A DNA stretch of 64,000 bases from assembly GCA_963843465.1 (NCBI GenBank), contig CAWJKP010000007.1:558001-622000 (forward strand). Reading direction: 5' to 3'. Shown piece after piece: positions 18,615-28,608 of the stretch; position 1 is the stretch's first letter; each line of letters opens with the position of its first letter. The notes below the pieces were generated by a model. The model saw only the letters and a list, made by a program, of their open reading frames with translations, did not search any database and had not been told where the DNA came from. This DNA is from CAWJKP01 sp963843465. GTDB taxonomy: Bacteria; Planctomycetota; Planctomycetia; Pirellulales; Thermoguttaceae. The position numbers and the translations under genes are program-made.

Positions 18615-20419
18615 ATGAGAGACGCTACCACCTTGAACCGCCGGCGGTTTCTTCGCACGACCGGCCACGCGGCGACGGCGATGGCGGCCGTCTCCACGTT
18701 CGCTCCAACGGTTCGCTCCGCTCCATCCCCCGGCAAGACGATCGGCGTGGGTTGCATCGGGCTGGGAACCCGCGGCGGGGACCTCATCAATGCGGTCGTC
18801 ATCCTTGCCCTCCTGTCCTGGGCCTGTGCCGGAGAAGGAGCCCCGCCGAAAGGTGCAGGCCAAGCGGAAGCCGGGAAAGTCACTTCTCATTCCGACGGCC
18901 TGCACGGCTACATCGGCTTCAGCGCAACGCGCCCGGCCGCCCGATCCGAGTACAGTGCGGGCATGGGGTTCTACTCGGCGGTCTGGCCGCTCGTTGACCG
19001 GCCGCTGGCCGATTTCCAGATTGGGCTGGCCGGCTGCTGGATCACGCCGGACAACTCCGACAACAAGGACCAGCCGCTCGCCCCGGAGGGCACGCTGGCC
19101 CGGCGGTGGCGGGATCGTGGGCCCACGTGGGCCGGCGTCTTCCAGACCGTGGAAGGCGGGCTGGGCTACTGGGCGGGCAACCACTTCCGCTACGGCCCGC
19201 CGAAGTTCAGCATGAACGCCACGCCGCAATGCTACGACTACGAGATCGCATCGCCCGGATGGTCCTTCTTCTACAGCAACGAAGCGCTGCCGGACCATCG
19301 GCTGGGCATCGCCCAGTTGAGCAACCGGCTGCTGATTCCGCCCGACGCGCTGCCGTTTCAGGGAAACCCCAACGGCCAGTTCCTGGGCTATGCCTGGATG
19401 GCCTTGCCCTTCACCGATCCCGCCACGGGCGACCCGCCCACCGGCGACCAAAGCTGGACCTGCTTCCTGAGCGCAGCCAACTTCAAGGGGCCCATCGCCT
19501 ATTACATTCCGGAAACCTGGAGCAAGATCGGCAAGCTCTTCAAGTATCCCTTCCTTTATGGGCGTGGGCTCGATGCTCGGCCGGGCGAGATGGGCGGCGG
19601 CGCCATGGAGATCAACACCGTGCCGCGTTTCGACGCCCAGGACGCCCAGGGCGTCCGCTATTCAAAGATCCCCAAGCTACAGTTCCCGGTTGATGACCAG
19701 GGGAGATCCTTTCTGGTGCAGGACGTGACGTACTACTCGAAAGCCGCCCTCTGCGACGCTTTCAAGGCGTGGCGGGACGGGGGCCCGGCCTGCTCCGGAC
19801 GGTTCGAGAATAAGGGCGCCTGGAAGTCCACGCTGACGACGCGCACCACGCGCTACGATCAGGGCGGCAAGCGAGTCACCGGTGTGGAGAGCGTCTTCGA
19901 CACCAAGGTGTTCGAAGGCAACGTTTGGGGTCTGCAATGGGTCCACAGCGACATCAGTCCCAAGGGCGTCTTCCCGCAGTATTTCCAATGGGAGGGTGAA
20001 AAGCGCGTCGCCGTAGCGGCCGCAGACGTGCCTGCCGAGACGCGGCTGCGGGAGCAGGACTTCAAACTCGCGGGGCCGGGGGCGCCTACATCTCGCTGGC
20101 AACCGCCGCCTGGAGCCGGCCCGGCCCGAAGCTCGGGCCTTTTACGGTCAAGCTTGCCGACGGTTCCCTGGTGACGTACCACTGGTATCGTTTCGTCGAT
20201 CAGCCGTCGTTTCAACAGTATGCGTGCAGCGAGGCGAAGAAGGCCGGGTTGCAGGCCCTCGTGGAAAAGATCCATGCGACCTGGCCCATCGACCGGGACT
20301 ACATGGCGCCCCTTAAACAGGGGGAATTGGTCGCGCTGGATCCAGCCCTGCTGGTGACGCCGCCCAAGGGCCTTGAGACAGGTTACGTTCCCATTGTGAC
20401 GCGTCAATCCGCGCCGTGA
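18615..20419 (+). CDS. Chimeric gene: Tat/Gfo-Idh leader fused to a large secreted protein of unknown function; frameshifted
   Basis: ATG 18615 is preceded by AGAAAGG. Residues 1-60 are the start of a secreted Gfo/Idh/MocA dehydrogenase: a twin-arginine leader ('LNRRRFLRTTG') and the first turn of a Rossmann fold ('IGVGCIGLGTRGGDLI'). At about 18795 the reading enters a second signal segment with a lipobox-like end ('VVILALLSWAC'), followed by ~450 residues with no dehydrogenase features, Trp/Tyr/Pro rich and not recognised. At the G5 run 20078-20082 one G appears missing; adding it gives 'GGAYISLATAAWSRPGPKLGPF' and joins the frame ending at 20419. This is either a natural deletion fusion or an assembly join. 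A symporter gene follows 32 bp downstream. Confidence 0.5.
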
Positions 20420-20451
20420 TCGTCGCGAACCGCTGAACCGCCGGAATAATC

Positions 20452-22047
20452 ATGCTCACAACGATTGACGTCTTGATCGTTTTGGCCTCGATACTGTTTG
20501 TCGCCGGCGTCGGGGTCTTTGCCGGGCGAAAAAAGGCCGACACGGCCCACGGTTACTTCCTTGGCGGCAACAAAATGCCTTGGTGGCTTATCGGCACGGC
20601 CTTCGTGGCCACCGGCATTTCCAGCGAGCAGATGATCGGCACGGTCGGCGCTGCCTACCAGCACGGCATGGGAATCGCCAACTGGGAATGGTTCGGGCTT
20701 CCTTGCTACTCGCTGGTGCTGACCTTATTCATCCCGATCTATCTGAAGAACAAGGTGACCACCGTGCCGGGATTCCTGGCCGACCGTTTTGGGCCGGCCT
20801 GCGGCACGATCTACTCGTGCATGCTCCTGGTTTTCTACGTCTGTATTTATACGGTGACCGTGCTCTATGCCGGCAGCCTGGCGTTTTCCCAAGTCAGCGG
20901 CTGGAATTTTTATCTTGTCCTGGCGTTGATCGTGGTTGCCGTAGGGGCGTACTCGATCCACGGTGGGCTGACCTCCGTGATGTGGGCCGACCTTTTCCAG
21001 TGCATCTTGTTGATGGTCGGCGGCATCACGCTGTTTTTTGCCGCCCTGGGCCATATCCCCGGCGGTTGGGGCGCCCTGGTCGCCGGCAGCCCCGAACGCA
21101 TGCACCTCTATCAACCGCCCGGACATGAAATGGCGCCATTCCTGGGAATGATCGTCGCCACCTTCGGCGCCTTCACCTTCTACCAGGTGGGCAACCAGGC
21201 GATGATCCAACGGATGCTGGCGGCCCGCAGCACCTGGGACGCCCTGATGGGCCTGGTGCTGGCCCAGTTCATCAACTTCTTTCGGCCGCTGGTGACGTGT
21301 TTTCTCGGCCTGGTGGTGTACCACTGGATTCACGTGATGCACCAAACCCCACCGCTGGATAAAGCCGACCTGGCCTTTACCTTCGCCCTGGGCAGGTTTG
21401 CGCCGGCCTGGGGCGTGCGGGGCATCGTGGTGGCCGGGCTGATCGCCGCCGTCATGGCCGCCCTGAGCGCGCAGGTCAACTCGGCCTCCACCCTCTTTTC
21501 CACCGACCTCTACAAGAAACTCATTCACAGGTCGGCCGGCGATCGCGAAATGGTCCGCGTCGGGCGGATCGCCTCCTTCACCGTGCTGCTGCTGGCCGCC
21601 GCCATCTCGCCGGTCGTCGCCTATTTCGGCATTTTCAAGTTCTTCCAGTTCACTCTGACCGCCATCGCCATCCCTTTCATGGCGACGGTCCTGATGGGCA
21701 TTCTCTGGAAGCGGGTCAACTACCCCGCCGGGCTGTTCGGCCTGGTCGGCGGCGTGCTCATTACGGCGTCGCTGTTGGGAGTTTTCAGCGGTCGCTTCGG
21801 CGGCATTCCCGAGCTGCACTTCTTCTACATCGGGGGCATCGCCCAGGCGATCATCATGCTGGGCATTGCCGCGGTCAGCTTGCTGACCGCTGAGCCGGAC
21901 TACGCGCGCATCGCCCCGTACGTGTGGCGCGTGCAGCTTCTGCGGGCCTATGACGAGGGCCTTCGCCGCCCGTGGTACCAGCAACTAAAGCTTTGGTGCG
22001 GCATTGTGGCCGCCATCTGGTTTGGCATATATTGGTCGTTCTGGTAA
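20452..22047 (+). CDS. Sodium:solute symporter (SSS/SLC5 family)
   Basis: 531 residues with about 13-14 hydrophobic segments spread over the whole length. SSS hallmarks include the N-terminal 'ADTAHGYFLGGNKMPWWLIG', 'TGISSEQMIG' and 'TVPGFLADRFG', and the central segment 'AALSAQVNSASTLFSTDLYKK' typical of sugar-transporting SGLT-like members. It probably imports a sugar, uronate or sialic-acid-like solute with Na+. It sits between the chimeric gene and a creatininase-family gene, all on the plus strand with short gaps (32 and 57 bp), so one operon is likely. Confidence 0.9.
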   Translation: MLTTIDVLIVLASILFVAGVGVFAGRKKADTAHGYFLGGNKMPWWLIGTAFVATGISSEQMIGTVGAAYQHGMGIANWEWFGLPCYSLVLTLFIPIYLKNKVTTVPGFLADRFGPACGTIYSCMLLVFYVCIYTVTVLYAGSLAFSQVSGWNFYLVLALIVVAVGAYSIHGGLTSVMWADLFQCILLMVGGITLFFAALGHIPGGWGALVAGSPERMHLYQPPGHEMAPFLGMIVATFGAFTFYQVGNQAMIQRMLAARSTWDALMGLVLAQFINFFRPLVTCFLGLVVYHWIHVMHQTPPLDKADLAFTFALGRFAPAWGVRGIVVAGLIAAVMAALSAQVNSASTLFSTDLYKKLIHRSAGDREMVRVGRIASFTVLLLAAAISPVVAYFGIFKFFQFTLTAIAIPFMATVLMGILWKRVNYPAGLFGLVGGVLITASLLGVFSGRFGGIPELHFFYIGGIAQAIIMLGIAAVSLLTAEPDYARIAPYVWRVQLLRAYDEGLRRPWYQQLKLWCGIVAAIWFGIYWSFW

Positions 22048-22104
22048 GCTTCAACGCTGCAATCTCTCTCAACGAAGACCGATAGGAACCAAGAGGGCCT
22101 TTCC

Positions 22105-22920
22105 GTGGAACAGCCAGGCACGCCGGTCGAATTTGAAACCCGTTACGAGTGGCTGCGGCCCGGGCAGCTTGTCGAGCGACGCAACGCCTGTCCACTGGTC
22201 ATCGTGCCCGTAGCGCCGTTGGAATATCATGGCCCGCACCTGCCGGTGGGCTGCGACATGATCAATGTGTCCGAGGCGGCCCATGCCGTGTGCCGGAAGC
22301 TTGGCCGGGGGGTGGTGCGGCCCGTGCTGAGCGTGGGCACGGAGCGCGAGCGCCCGCCCGCGATGGTCGAGTGGCTGGGCTTGCCTTGCGGATCCTACGT
22401 GGTGGGCATGGACTTTCCCACGCGGCTTTGGAACAGCCACTACCTGCCCGAAGAGGTCTTCGCCCTGGTGCTCCGCGCGGAGCTTGCGATTCTGATCGGG
22501 CAAGGCTATCGCTACGTGTTTGTCGCCAGTGGGCATGGAGCCGTCAACCAGCAAGAGACGATCGCCCGGCTGTGCATCGAGCTCCAGAACACGACCCCGG
22601 CCCGCCTGGATCACGACCTGACGATCTGCCGGGAGGCGGTGGAGACGGGACTGGCGGGGCACGCCGACATCGTCGAGACGTCGCTGTTGATGCACTACCG
22701 GCCCGGCTCGGTCGATTTGGCGACCCTGCCTCCGCGCGAGGTCCCCATTCGATACCAGGATTACTCGGTGGTGGACGGCGCCGGGTTCTCCGCCGGTTAC
22801 GATCCCCAGCACTTCGTGCGGCACGACCCCCGCGACGCCACGGCCGCGAAAGGCCGAAAGTGGTTCGAGGACTGCGTCCAAGAACTGACCGCGCGCATCG
22901 AGCACTGGCTGGGGATATAG
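22105..22920 (+). CDS. Creatininase family amidohydrolase
   Basis: 271 residues from GTG 22105, preceded by AAGAGGG. Metal-binding signatures of the creatininase/MftE family are present: 'VAPLEYHGPHLPVGCD' (Glu, His, Asp), 'VASGHGAVNQQ' and 'AGHADIVETSL' (second His, Glu). Family members hydrolyse cyclic amides or act in cofactor maturation; which substrate applies here is unknown. Being downstream of an SSS transporter, it may process the imported solute. Confidence 0.85.
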   Translation: MEQPGTPVEFETRYEWLRPGQLVERRNACPLVIVPVAPLEYHGPHLPVGCDMINVSEAAHAVCRKLGRGVVRPVLSVGTERERPPAMVEWLGLPCGSYVVGMDFPTRLWNSHYLPEEVFALVLRAELAILIGQGYRYVFVASGHGAVNQQETIARLCIELQNTTPARLDHDLTICREAVETGLAGHADIVETSLLMHYRPGSVDLATLPPREVPIRYQDYSVVDGAGFSAGYDPQHFVRHDPRDATAAKGRKWFEDCVQELTARIEHWLGI

Positions 22921-23081
22921 GCCATCACCGCGACCTGGTCTTCCGCCGCAACGTGATCGGCAACTCGAAGCCCGGCGCCGGCCCGGCCGCGGGCATTCTT
23001 TCCAACAAGTACGCCACGGGACTCAAGAGCGAGGAGAATCGGTTTCTCAACGTTGCGACCGAGGTGGAAGTAGAGAAATAG
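22920..23081 (+). pseudogene. C-terminal remnant of a parallel beta-helix protein
   Basis: Directly after the creatininase stop, another frame reads about 53 codons ('DLVFRRNVIGNSKPGAGPA...', 'SNKYATGLKSEENRFLN') and ends at 23079-23081. The Asn/Gly ladder 'RRNVIGNS' is typical of the last coils of a pectate-lyase-like beta-helix. No start codon or upstream part exists, so this is a 3' fragment left by a deletion or joined by assembly. Confidence 0.45.
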
Positions 23082-23125
23082 GGACGAGCCAAATTCCGCC
23101 GGCGGGTTACCCAGCTCTGCTTCTC

Positions 23126-24456
23126 TCACAGATACTCTGTGGGGAATTTCCAAGGGGCGCGGTATTCGGGCCGGGTCAGGCGGGCGGCTTCCTCGTCGCC
23201 GACGATCTTCTCGGCCAGAGGGTCGAAGCGAATCGCCCGGCCTAACTTTAACGACAGGTTCGCCAACGCCAGGGGCACGTCCACTTTACAGTGGTAGTCT
23301 GGGCAGCAACTGGGCGACTTGCGGGTCCTGATCGAGTCGAGCCACTGGCGCTCGTGGCCGGGCGACGGCGAAATCGACTCGGCCGGCGGCTTGAGGCCGT
23401 TCATCCGTTCCCCCTCGGCCACAACCTTGTGCATGTCGTAATTCGCGTACATCGTGCCGTTGACGCCGTGGAAGTATATGCCCAGCCGCCGCGCGGGCTG
23501 GCCGCGGCCGAAATCGAAGGCGAAGCTGTTGACCAGCGACATCGACCAGGTCATGGTGAAGTCGCCGTACTGCCAGACGACTTCTTGCGTGTCCGGCGCG
23601 TCTCCCGCGTCGCGGATCGTGTAGCGGCCGCCGGAGCTGAACGTGACCGCCGGGTAGCCGAGGTCGAGGGCCCAGACCGGCAGGTCGATGATGTGCGGGG
23701 CCATGCCTGGCGTCCACCCGCCGCTAAACGACATGAACGAGCAGTTGCTATAGGCGCCCTCGACGATCAGCGGGTTATAGGGCCGCATGGGATAAGGCCC
23801 GACCCATCGCTGCCAGTCGAGTCCGGCCGGCGGAGGCGCTGTTGGGCGGGTTGCCGATTCCTTCCGGGCCCTGGTTCATGACATTGAATGTCCGCACTAC
23901 ACTGATCTTGCCGAGGTTGCCTGAGCGGACCAACTCGACCACGCGGCGGTAGTTGGCCCCGGCGTGGATTTGCGTGCCGACCTGGCAGATCCGCTGATGC
24001 TTGCGGACGGCGTTGCGAACGGCCAGGCTCTCGGCCAGGTGCAGCGTCATGGGCTTTTGCAGGTAAATGTCTTTGCTGGCCCGGCAGGCGTCGACGGCCA
24101 TCAGACAGTGCCAATGCGGCGGGGTGCCGATGATCACGCCGTCCAGGTCCTTGCGATCCAGCAGCTCGCGGTAGTCGGCGTATGGCCTGGCCGACTTGTA
24201 TTGCGCAGACGGCCTCGCGTCGCTGCCGCCAGACGTCGCAGGCGCCGGTGACGACCACGTCGGCCTGGCCGCTGCACGCGCCGAGGTTCGCCCGGCCCAT
24301 GCCGCCGCAGCCGACCAGGGCAATGCTGAGCCGGTCGTTGGCTCCTGGTTTGCCCGGCTGGGCCAAAGCCGAAGACGAGACCAGATACGGCACGGCAAGC
24401 CCGGTGGCGCTGGCCGTGCGAAGGAATTCACGACGCGGAAGATCGGTGGACTTCAT
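23126..24456 (-). CDS. Secreted Gfo/Idh/MocA family oxidoreductase (Tat), two frameshifts
   Basis: The start is ATG 24456, overlapping the stop of the upstream DUF6807 gene in ATGA. Twin-arginine leader 'LPRREFLRTASATG', then the Rossmann motif 'IALVGCGGMGRANLG', 'GVIIGTPPHWHCLMAVDAC' and 'DIYLQKPMTLHLAES' (catalytic-type Lys-Pro). The protein is split over three frames. Adding one base near 24205-24212 gives 'AVCAQYKSARPYADYREL', and one near 23826 gives 'PPPAGLDWQRWVGPYPMRPYN'. Expected length is about 440 residues, as in related planctomycete proteins. These are thought to be NAD(P)-dependent sugar dehydrogenases or dehydratases exported folded with cofactor. Confidence 0.75.
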
Positions 24457-25454
24457 GGCGGGGCTCCTAGAGGAAGAAGACGTTGGGTGGTCGCTAGCTT
24501 CCGGATCGCCTTCGCGCTAAGCGGCTTGTCGTGAATCCAAAGGCGGTAGCGGAGTACCAGCGGCCGGTCCTTGCGGAGAGTATAACGCGTGCCGGACGCG
24601 GGAAACGTCGGCTGAATCCAGGAGAGGTTCGCATACTGGACCCAGTCGCCCGGATAGCCGGGATTAGCGGGACTCTGCAGGATCGTGAGGGCCGTGGGCC
24701 AACGGCCGCCGCGAGGCGTGCCGCTGCGATGGGCCCAAGCGATGGGCAGTGCAGCCCCAGGTGGATCGGTGAATGTTACGATCTTCTGTTCGACCACGGG
24801 CGACAGGCGGATGTTCAGGCCGCCGTAGTGCGACTGGTCGCGCCGGGCGACTTGCACGTCAGCCCCCAGGGCGACGAAGCGAAACTCCAGGTCGATCGCC
24901 CGGCCGACGTCGGTCTGCCGCCATGCGCGGAGGATGGCGATCTCGCGAACGATCGCCGGGCCGTCGCCGAAGCGCCACGTGTTCTCGGCTTCGATCTGTG
25001 CGAAGTCCGTGCCCTGCGAGGATTCGATCTTGCCGGTCGGCCGGGCGAAGACCTCCTGCAAGGCGTGCAGGTCGCCACGTTTGCCTTGCCAATCGACCTC
25101 GGGCCATGCCCAATAGATGCCGCGGTGGTGCGGATGGTCGGCAGCCCAGTCGTCGGTCAGGACCTCACCGTGCAATCCGTAGAGTGGATGGATGTAATCG
25201 GACCGCGGCACGGCATATCTCTGGTTGCCGGGCGCGATCCGCGCTTCGACGTCGTCCGGTATCGGCACGATCTGGTAGTTGTACCGTAGCACGGGCCGAT
25301 CGCCTTCGACGATCTCCCATGGCCCGGCCGGGGCCAGCTTGTGGATACCCATGGGCGACGGGTGGTCCACGGTACGCGATTGGGCGCAGGCCGAGCTCGC
25401 CGCAAAAGGAAGCAGGGCGAGGACCGTCAGAAGCGTGCAACACGTGCACCGCAT
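24453..25454 (-). CDS. DUF6807 (PmoA-like) family secreted protein
   Basis: 333 residues from ATG 25454, with a signal peptide ('LLTVLALLPFAASSACA'). Motifs characteristic of DUF6807, often labelled 'methane oxygenase PmoA' without evidence of that activity: 'RYNYQIVPIP', 'YIHPLYGLHGEVLTDDWAADHPHHRGIYWAWPE'. The His-rich 'DHPHHRG' is strongly conserved and may bind metal or sugar. In planctomycetes it typically neighbours Gfo/Idh/MocA genes, as here, with a 4-base ATGA overlap, supporting a joint glycan-processing role. Confidence 0.82.
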   Translation of the reverse strand: MRCTCCTLLTVLALLPFAASSACAQSRTVDHPSPMGIHKLAPAGPWEIVEGDRPVLRYNYQIVPIPDDVEARIAPGNQRYAVPRSDYIHPLYGLHGEVLTDDWAADHPHHRGIYWAWPEVDWQGKRGDLHALQEVFARPTGKIESSQGTDFAQIEAENTWRFGDGPAIVREIAILRAWRQTDVGRAIDLEFRFVALGADVQVARRDQSHYGGLNIRLSPVVEQKIVTFTDPPGAALPIAWAHRSGTPRGGRWPTALTILQSPANPGYPGDWVQYANLSWIQPTFPASGTRYTLRKDRPLVLRYRLWIHDKPLSAKAIRKLATTQRLLPLGAPP

Positions 25455-25511
25455 AATCAAGCTCCCAAAGTGACCGTACGGCAGGCCGGGCCAGGGCCAA
25501 GGCACATACCA

Positions 25512-26451
25512 TTACGGCAATATCACGCGGTCCGGTTCGATCACGTCGTCTCGCCCGACAGTACGCACGGCGGTATAGTAGCCGGGGCGTAACGCCGCAG
25601 AACTCCATTGCCCGGTCGGGTTGAGCGTGATGACGCCGACCTGGTGCTCGTCGCAGAGCGAATAGTTGTCGATGATCCGCTGGAGCATTCCCACGGCGGC
25701 GTCCAGCGGCGAAGCGCCGCGGCGCATCAACTCCACCGCCAGGAAACTGCCGCATACGCCCGTGATCAATTCGCCCAATCCGGTCGCCACCGCCGCTCCG
25801 TAACGTGGATCGACGTACAGGCCGTGACCGATAATCGGCGAATCACCCACTCGGCCAGGCAATTTCATGGGCGTGCCGCTTGTAGAGCAGGCCCCGGCAA
25901 GCAGGCCGGAAGCATCCAAGGCCAACACGCCCACGGTATCATGGAATTGGTTGCCAGGATGAAATTCGGAGGGAGATCGGTCCGAGTGCTGCTCGACGAG
26001 CCACTTCTGCCATGCTTCGCGTGCGAGGTCAGTCAACAAGTCGGTGGGTTCCTGACCGTGCCCTGCGGCGAAACGTTCGGCCCCATCGCCGGCGAGCATC
26101 GTGTGTGGGCTCTTCTCCATGACCAGCCGCGCGATGCTCACGGGGTGCAGAAACCGACGCACGAAACACACCGACCCACAGCGCCGGCGAGAGCATAATC
26201 GAGGCGTCGAGCGTCACTTCACCGGACTGGTCCGGATAGCCGCCCAGTCCGACGCTCGTCACCTCGGGGTTGGCTTCCACGGCCCGACAAGCCTGCTCCG
26301 CCGCATCCAGGGCCGAAGGCCTTTCACCCGTCAGGCATGGCCAGCCGGCGGCGTTGGCCTGCTGTCCGAACCGCCACGTGCTAAGAATGATCGGCTCGGG
26401 CACCTGCTGTCGCTGGGTGGGGTTTTCGGCGGCTGGGCTGAGGCGGGACAC
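25512..26451 (-). CDS. N4-(beta-N-acetylglucosaminyl)-L-asparaginase (glycosylasparaginase), frameshifted
   Basis: Ntn-hydrolase that cleaves the GlcNAc-Asn bond. The autoproteolytic site is seen as 'FHDTVGVLALD', with Thr the predicted nucleophile; the alpha-chain start ('ALDAAEQACRAVEANPEVTSVGLGGYP') and beta-chain ('PIIGHGLYVDPRYGAAVATGLGE') match the family. The frame starting at GTG 26451 breaks near 26172. Removing one G from the GGG run there gives 'ALWSVCFVRRFLHPVSIARLVM' and joins the frame ending at 25512. No export signal is visible, whereas planctomycete homologues often have one, so the N-terminus may be shortened. Confidence 0.8.
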
Positions 26452-26509
26452 CAGGAATTCTCGGCTCCGAAGATAGATCGCCTTGACGGGATTATTGATA
26501 GGGACAATC

Positions 26510-27390
26510 CTACTTCCCCACCTGCCTCCTCACGCAGCGGAATCCCACCTGCCCGTGGATGTCCTTGGCGAAACAGATGTCCGTGTAGGCCGGCGTTTCG
26601 TAATTCCGGTAGGCCGAGCGGAGGTCGTCGGGCTTCGAGTTCCAGCAACCGCCGCGGACCACTCGGTCCGCGCCGCGGGCCGGTCCGCGAGGATCGTGGT
26701 CCGGGCTTTGCCGGTAGTAGTCCTCCCGGTAATAGTCGTTGCACCACTCATAGACGTTCCCGACCATGTCGCACAGCCCCCAAGGATTGGCCGGCTTCTC
26801 GCCGACCGGATGCGGGCCGCGGGTACTGTTGGCCTTGAACCAGGCATAGCGCGGGAGATCGCCAGTCGAATTGCCGAAGAAGTAAGCGGTGGTCGTGCCC
26901 GCCCGCAGGGCATATTCATACTCGGCTTCCGTCGGCAAGCGGTAGCCGTCGGCCGCGAAATCGCACTGCCACGTCTTGGGATCGTAGGCGGGTTGGAGCC
27001 CCTCGGCATGGGAGCGGGCATTGCAGTACGCCGCGGCGTCGCGCCAGCGGATCTGTTCCACGGGCTTCTGCGGCCCCTTCCAGTGCGACGGGTTGGCGGC
27101 CATTCGCTTCTCGTACTCCCGCTGCGTGACCGGGTATTTGTCGATTGCCAACGGACTGACGAAGACCTTGTGGAGTTGTTGGTCCGGTTCGTCGGTGTCG
27201 CCGGCACCATCTCGAACCAGCCGCCGGGAAGCGCCACCATCTCGATCCCGCCCGCCGTCGTCAGGGCCCCAGAAGCATCCTTGCCGGGCATGGAGGGCGC
27301 ATCGCAACCACACAGGGCAGCAGCCGGCAGTGCCAGCGCCAGGCACGCGAAGCGGAGCCACGGCGTGGTTTGTCTTGAGCTTTTCGACAT
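26510..27390 (-). CDS. SUMF1/formylglycine-generating-enzyme-like lipoprotein, frameshifted
   Basis: The start is ATG 27390, with signal peptide and lipobox ('AAALCGCDA'). The FGE-sulfatase/SUMF1 fold follows: 'YPVTQREYEKRMAANPSHWKGPQKPVEQIRWRDAAAYCNA', 'RLPTEAEYEYALRAG', 'GLCDMVGNVYEWCND', 'VRGGCWNSKPDDLRSAYR', 'VGFRCVRR'. One G is missing near 27205-27208; restoring it gives 'GGWFEMGAGDTDEPDQQL'. No sulfatase is adjacent, so it may be one of the many non-catalytic or Ser/Thr-kinase-associated SUMF1 proteins. The two Cys of true FGE were not confirmed. Confidence 0.75.
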
Positions 27391-27462
27391 GGGAATCTGA
27401 GAGTTATTTCGGATTTCGTGCTTCAGATCTGGATCGTGGGCCTCACCTATGCGGCCCGGGTA

Positions 27463-28449
27463 TCAGTCCGGCGGCAGCCAGTCGTAATCCCAATGGTGTC
27501 CGAGCCATCCCGGCGGGCTGAGCGTCAGCGTGGCGTTGTCGGCCAGGCGGACGATGCAGATCGGGCTGTGTACCCGCCAACTACCGGCATGGGGAATCTT
27601 CACGTAGGCGATGTACCGCCCGCAGTGCGACCACCGCCCGCACGGGTCCTGGCCGAGGAGATTCTCCGGCAGGGTGATGATCTTTCCGTCGGTGCCGTCG
27701 GGCAATGACGGGTCGAACTTCCGCACGGAGAGGCTCCGGCCCGAGTTCCAGCACATCCACTTGCCGTCGGGCGAGAAGGCCGGATGGCACTCGCCGTCCC
27801 GGATGGGATGATTGGGCAGCTTGCGGATCTCGCCGCCGGAAGCCGAGAGGAAGTCGATCGTGTAGGGGCATCCCAGGTAGTTGCGGATCTCGAAGATGAA
27901 CCAATTGCCGTCGGCCGAGAGGTCCACGATACTCACCGTCCGCGGCACCCGCACGCTCTTCGTCTTCTTGCCGGTCTGGATGTCGCGATAGATGATGCTG
28001 TTCTTGCTGCACTCGGCGGTCTGGGCGCTGTCGGGTGTCCAGACGTAGCCGCCATAGAGCTGCCGCGTCTGGAGGGTCTTGGCGTCGACCAGGTAGTCGC
28101 CGTAGTTGTAGGTGAACATGGTGCCGTCGGGCGAAGTCCGCGGCGCCCGCTCGTCGATCTCGGGCGTCTTGGTGAGCTGCTTCAGGCCCGTGCCGTCGGC
28201 GTTGATGAGATAAAGGTCGCGGGGCGGCGGCTCTCCTTTGGCCCCGGGCGGCTGGGCCGGATGGATGGCAATCACCAGGCGATAGCCCGTCTGCCGCAGC
28301 TCCTCTTTCAGATCCCGAATCCGCACGGGCGCCAGCGGATCGCACTTGGGCGGCATGTTCCACGTGGCCCGCAGCGACGGCTCGCCGGCGGCCAGGCAGA
28401 CGGCAGGCAGCACGGCAAGGACCGACAGAAATCTTGCAAAGTGGTTCAC
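27463..28449 (-). CDS. Secreted TolB/WD40-like beta-propeller protein
   Basis: 328 residues. GTG 28449 is chosen because AAGGAGT stands 5 bases upstream and a signal peptide follows ('FLSVLAVLPAVCLAAG'). PD40/TolB-type blades are seen ('DLYLINADGTGLKQLTKTP', 'RTSPDGTMFTYNYGD', 'HPAFSPDGKWMCWNSG', 'GRWSHCGRYIAYVKIP'). It is likely a periplasmic or surface propeller; partner unknown. The gene follows the DUF1553/DUF1501/PPC operon on the same strand after a 159-bp gap. Confidence 0.75.
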   Translation of the reverse strand: MNHFARFLSVLAVLPAVCLAAGEPSLRATWNMPPKCDPLAPVRIRDLKEELRQTGYRLVIAIHPAQPPGAKGEPPPRDLYLINADGTGLKQLTKTPEIDERAPRTSPDGTMFTYNYGDYLVDAKTLQTRQLYGGYVWTPDSAQTAECSKNSIIYRDIQTGKKTKSVRVPRTVSIVDLSADGNWFIFEIRNYLGCPYTIDFLSASGGEIRKLPNHPIRDGECHPAFSPDGKWMCWNSGRSLSVRKFDPSLPDGTDGKIITLPENLLGQDPCGRWSHCGRYIAYVKIPHAGSWRVHSPICIVRLADNATLTLSPPGWLGHHWDYDWLPPD

Positions 28450-28454
28450 GTCCG

Positions 28455-28461
28455 ACTCCTT
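28455..28461 (-). promoter_or_regulatory. Ribosome-binding site deciding a GTG start
   Basis: AAGGAGT on the minus strand, 5 bases before GTG 28449. Starts further upstream in the frame would place it inside the coding region and would lack a signal peptide. Confidence 0.5.
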
Positions 28462-28608
28462 GGTGGCGTTCTGGGAGCGTCGATTCAGGATACCGTCTCG
28501 AAAAGCGGGCGGCAACAGATGGGTCAACACAGTTTCTGTTGCGGAAAGTCCCTATCGGTCAAGGTCAACAGGGAACCGACCAATACTCGGTGGACCGGCG
28601 CACCAAGG

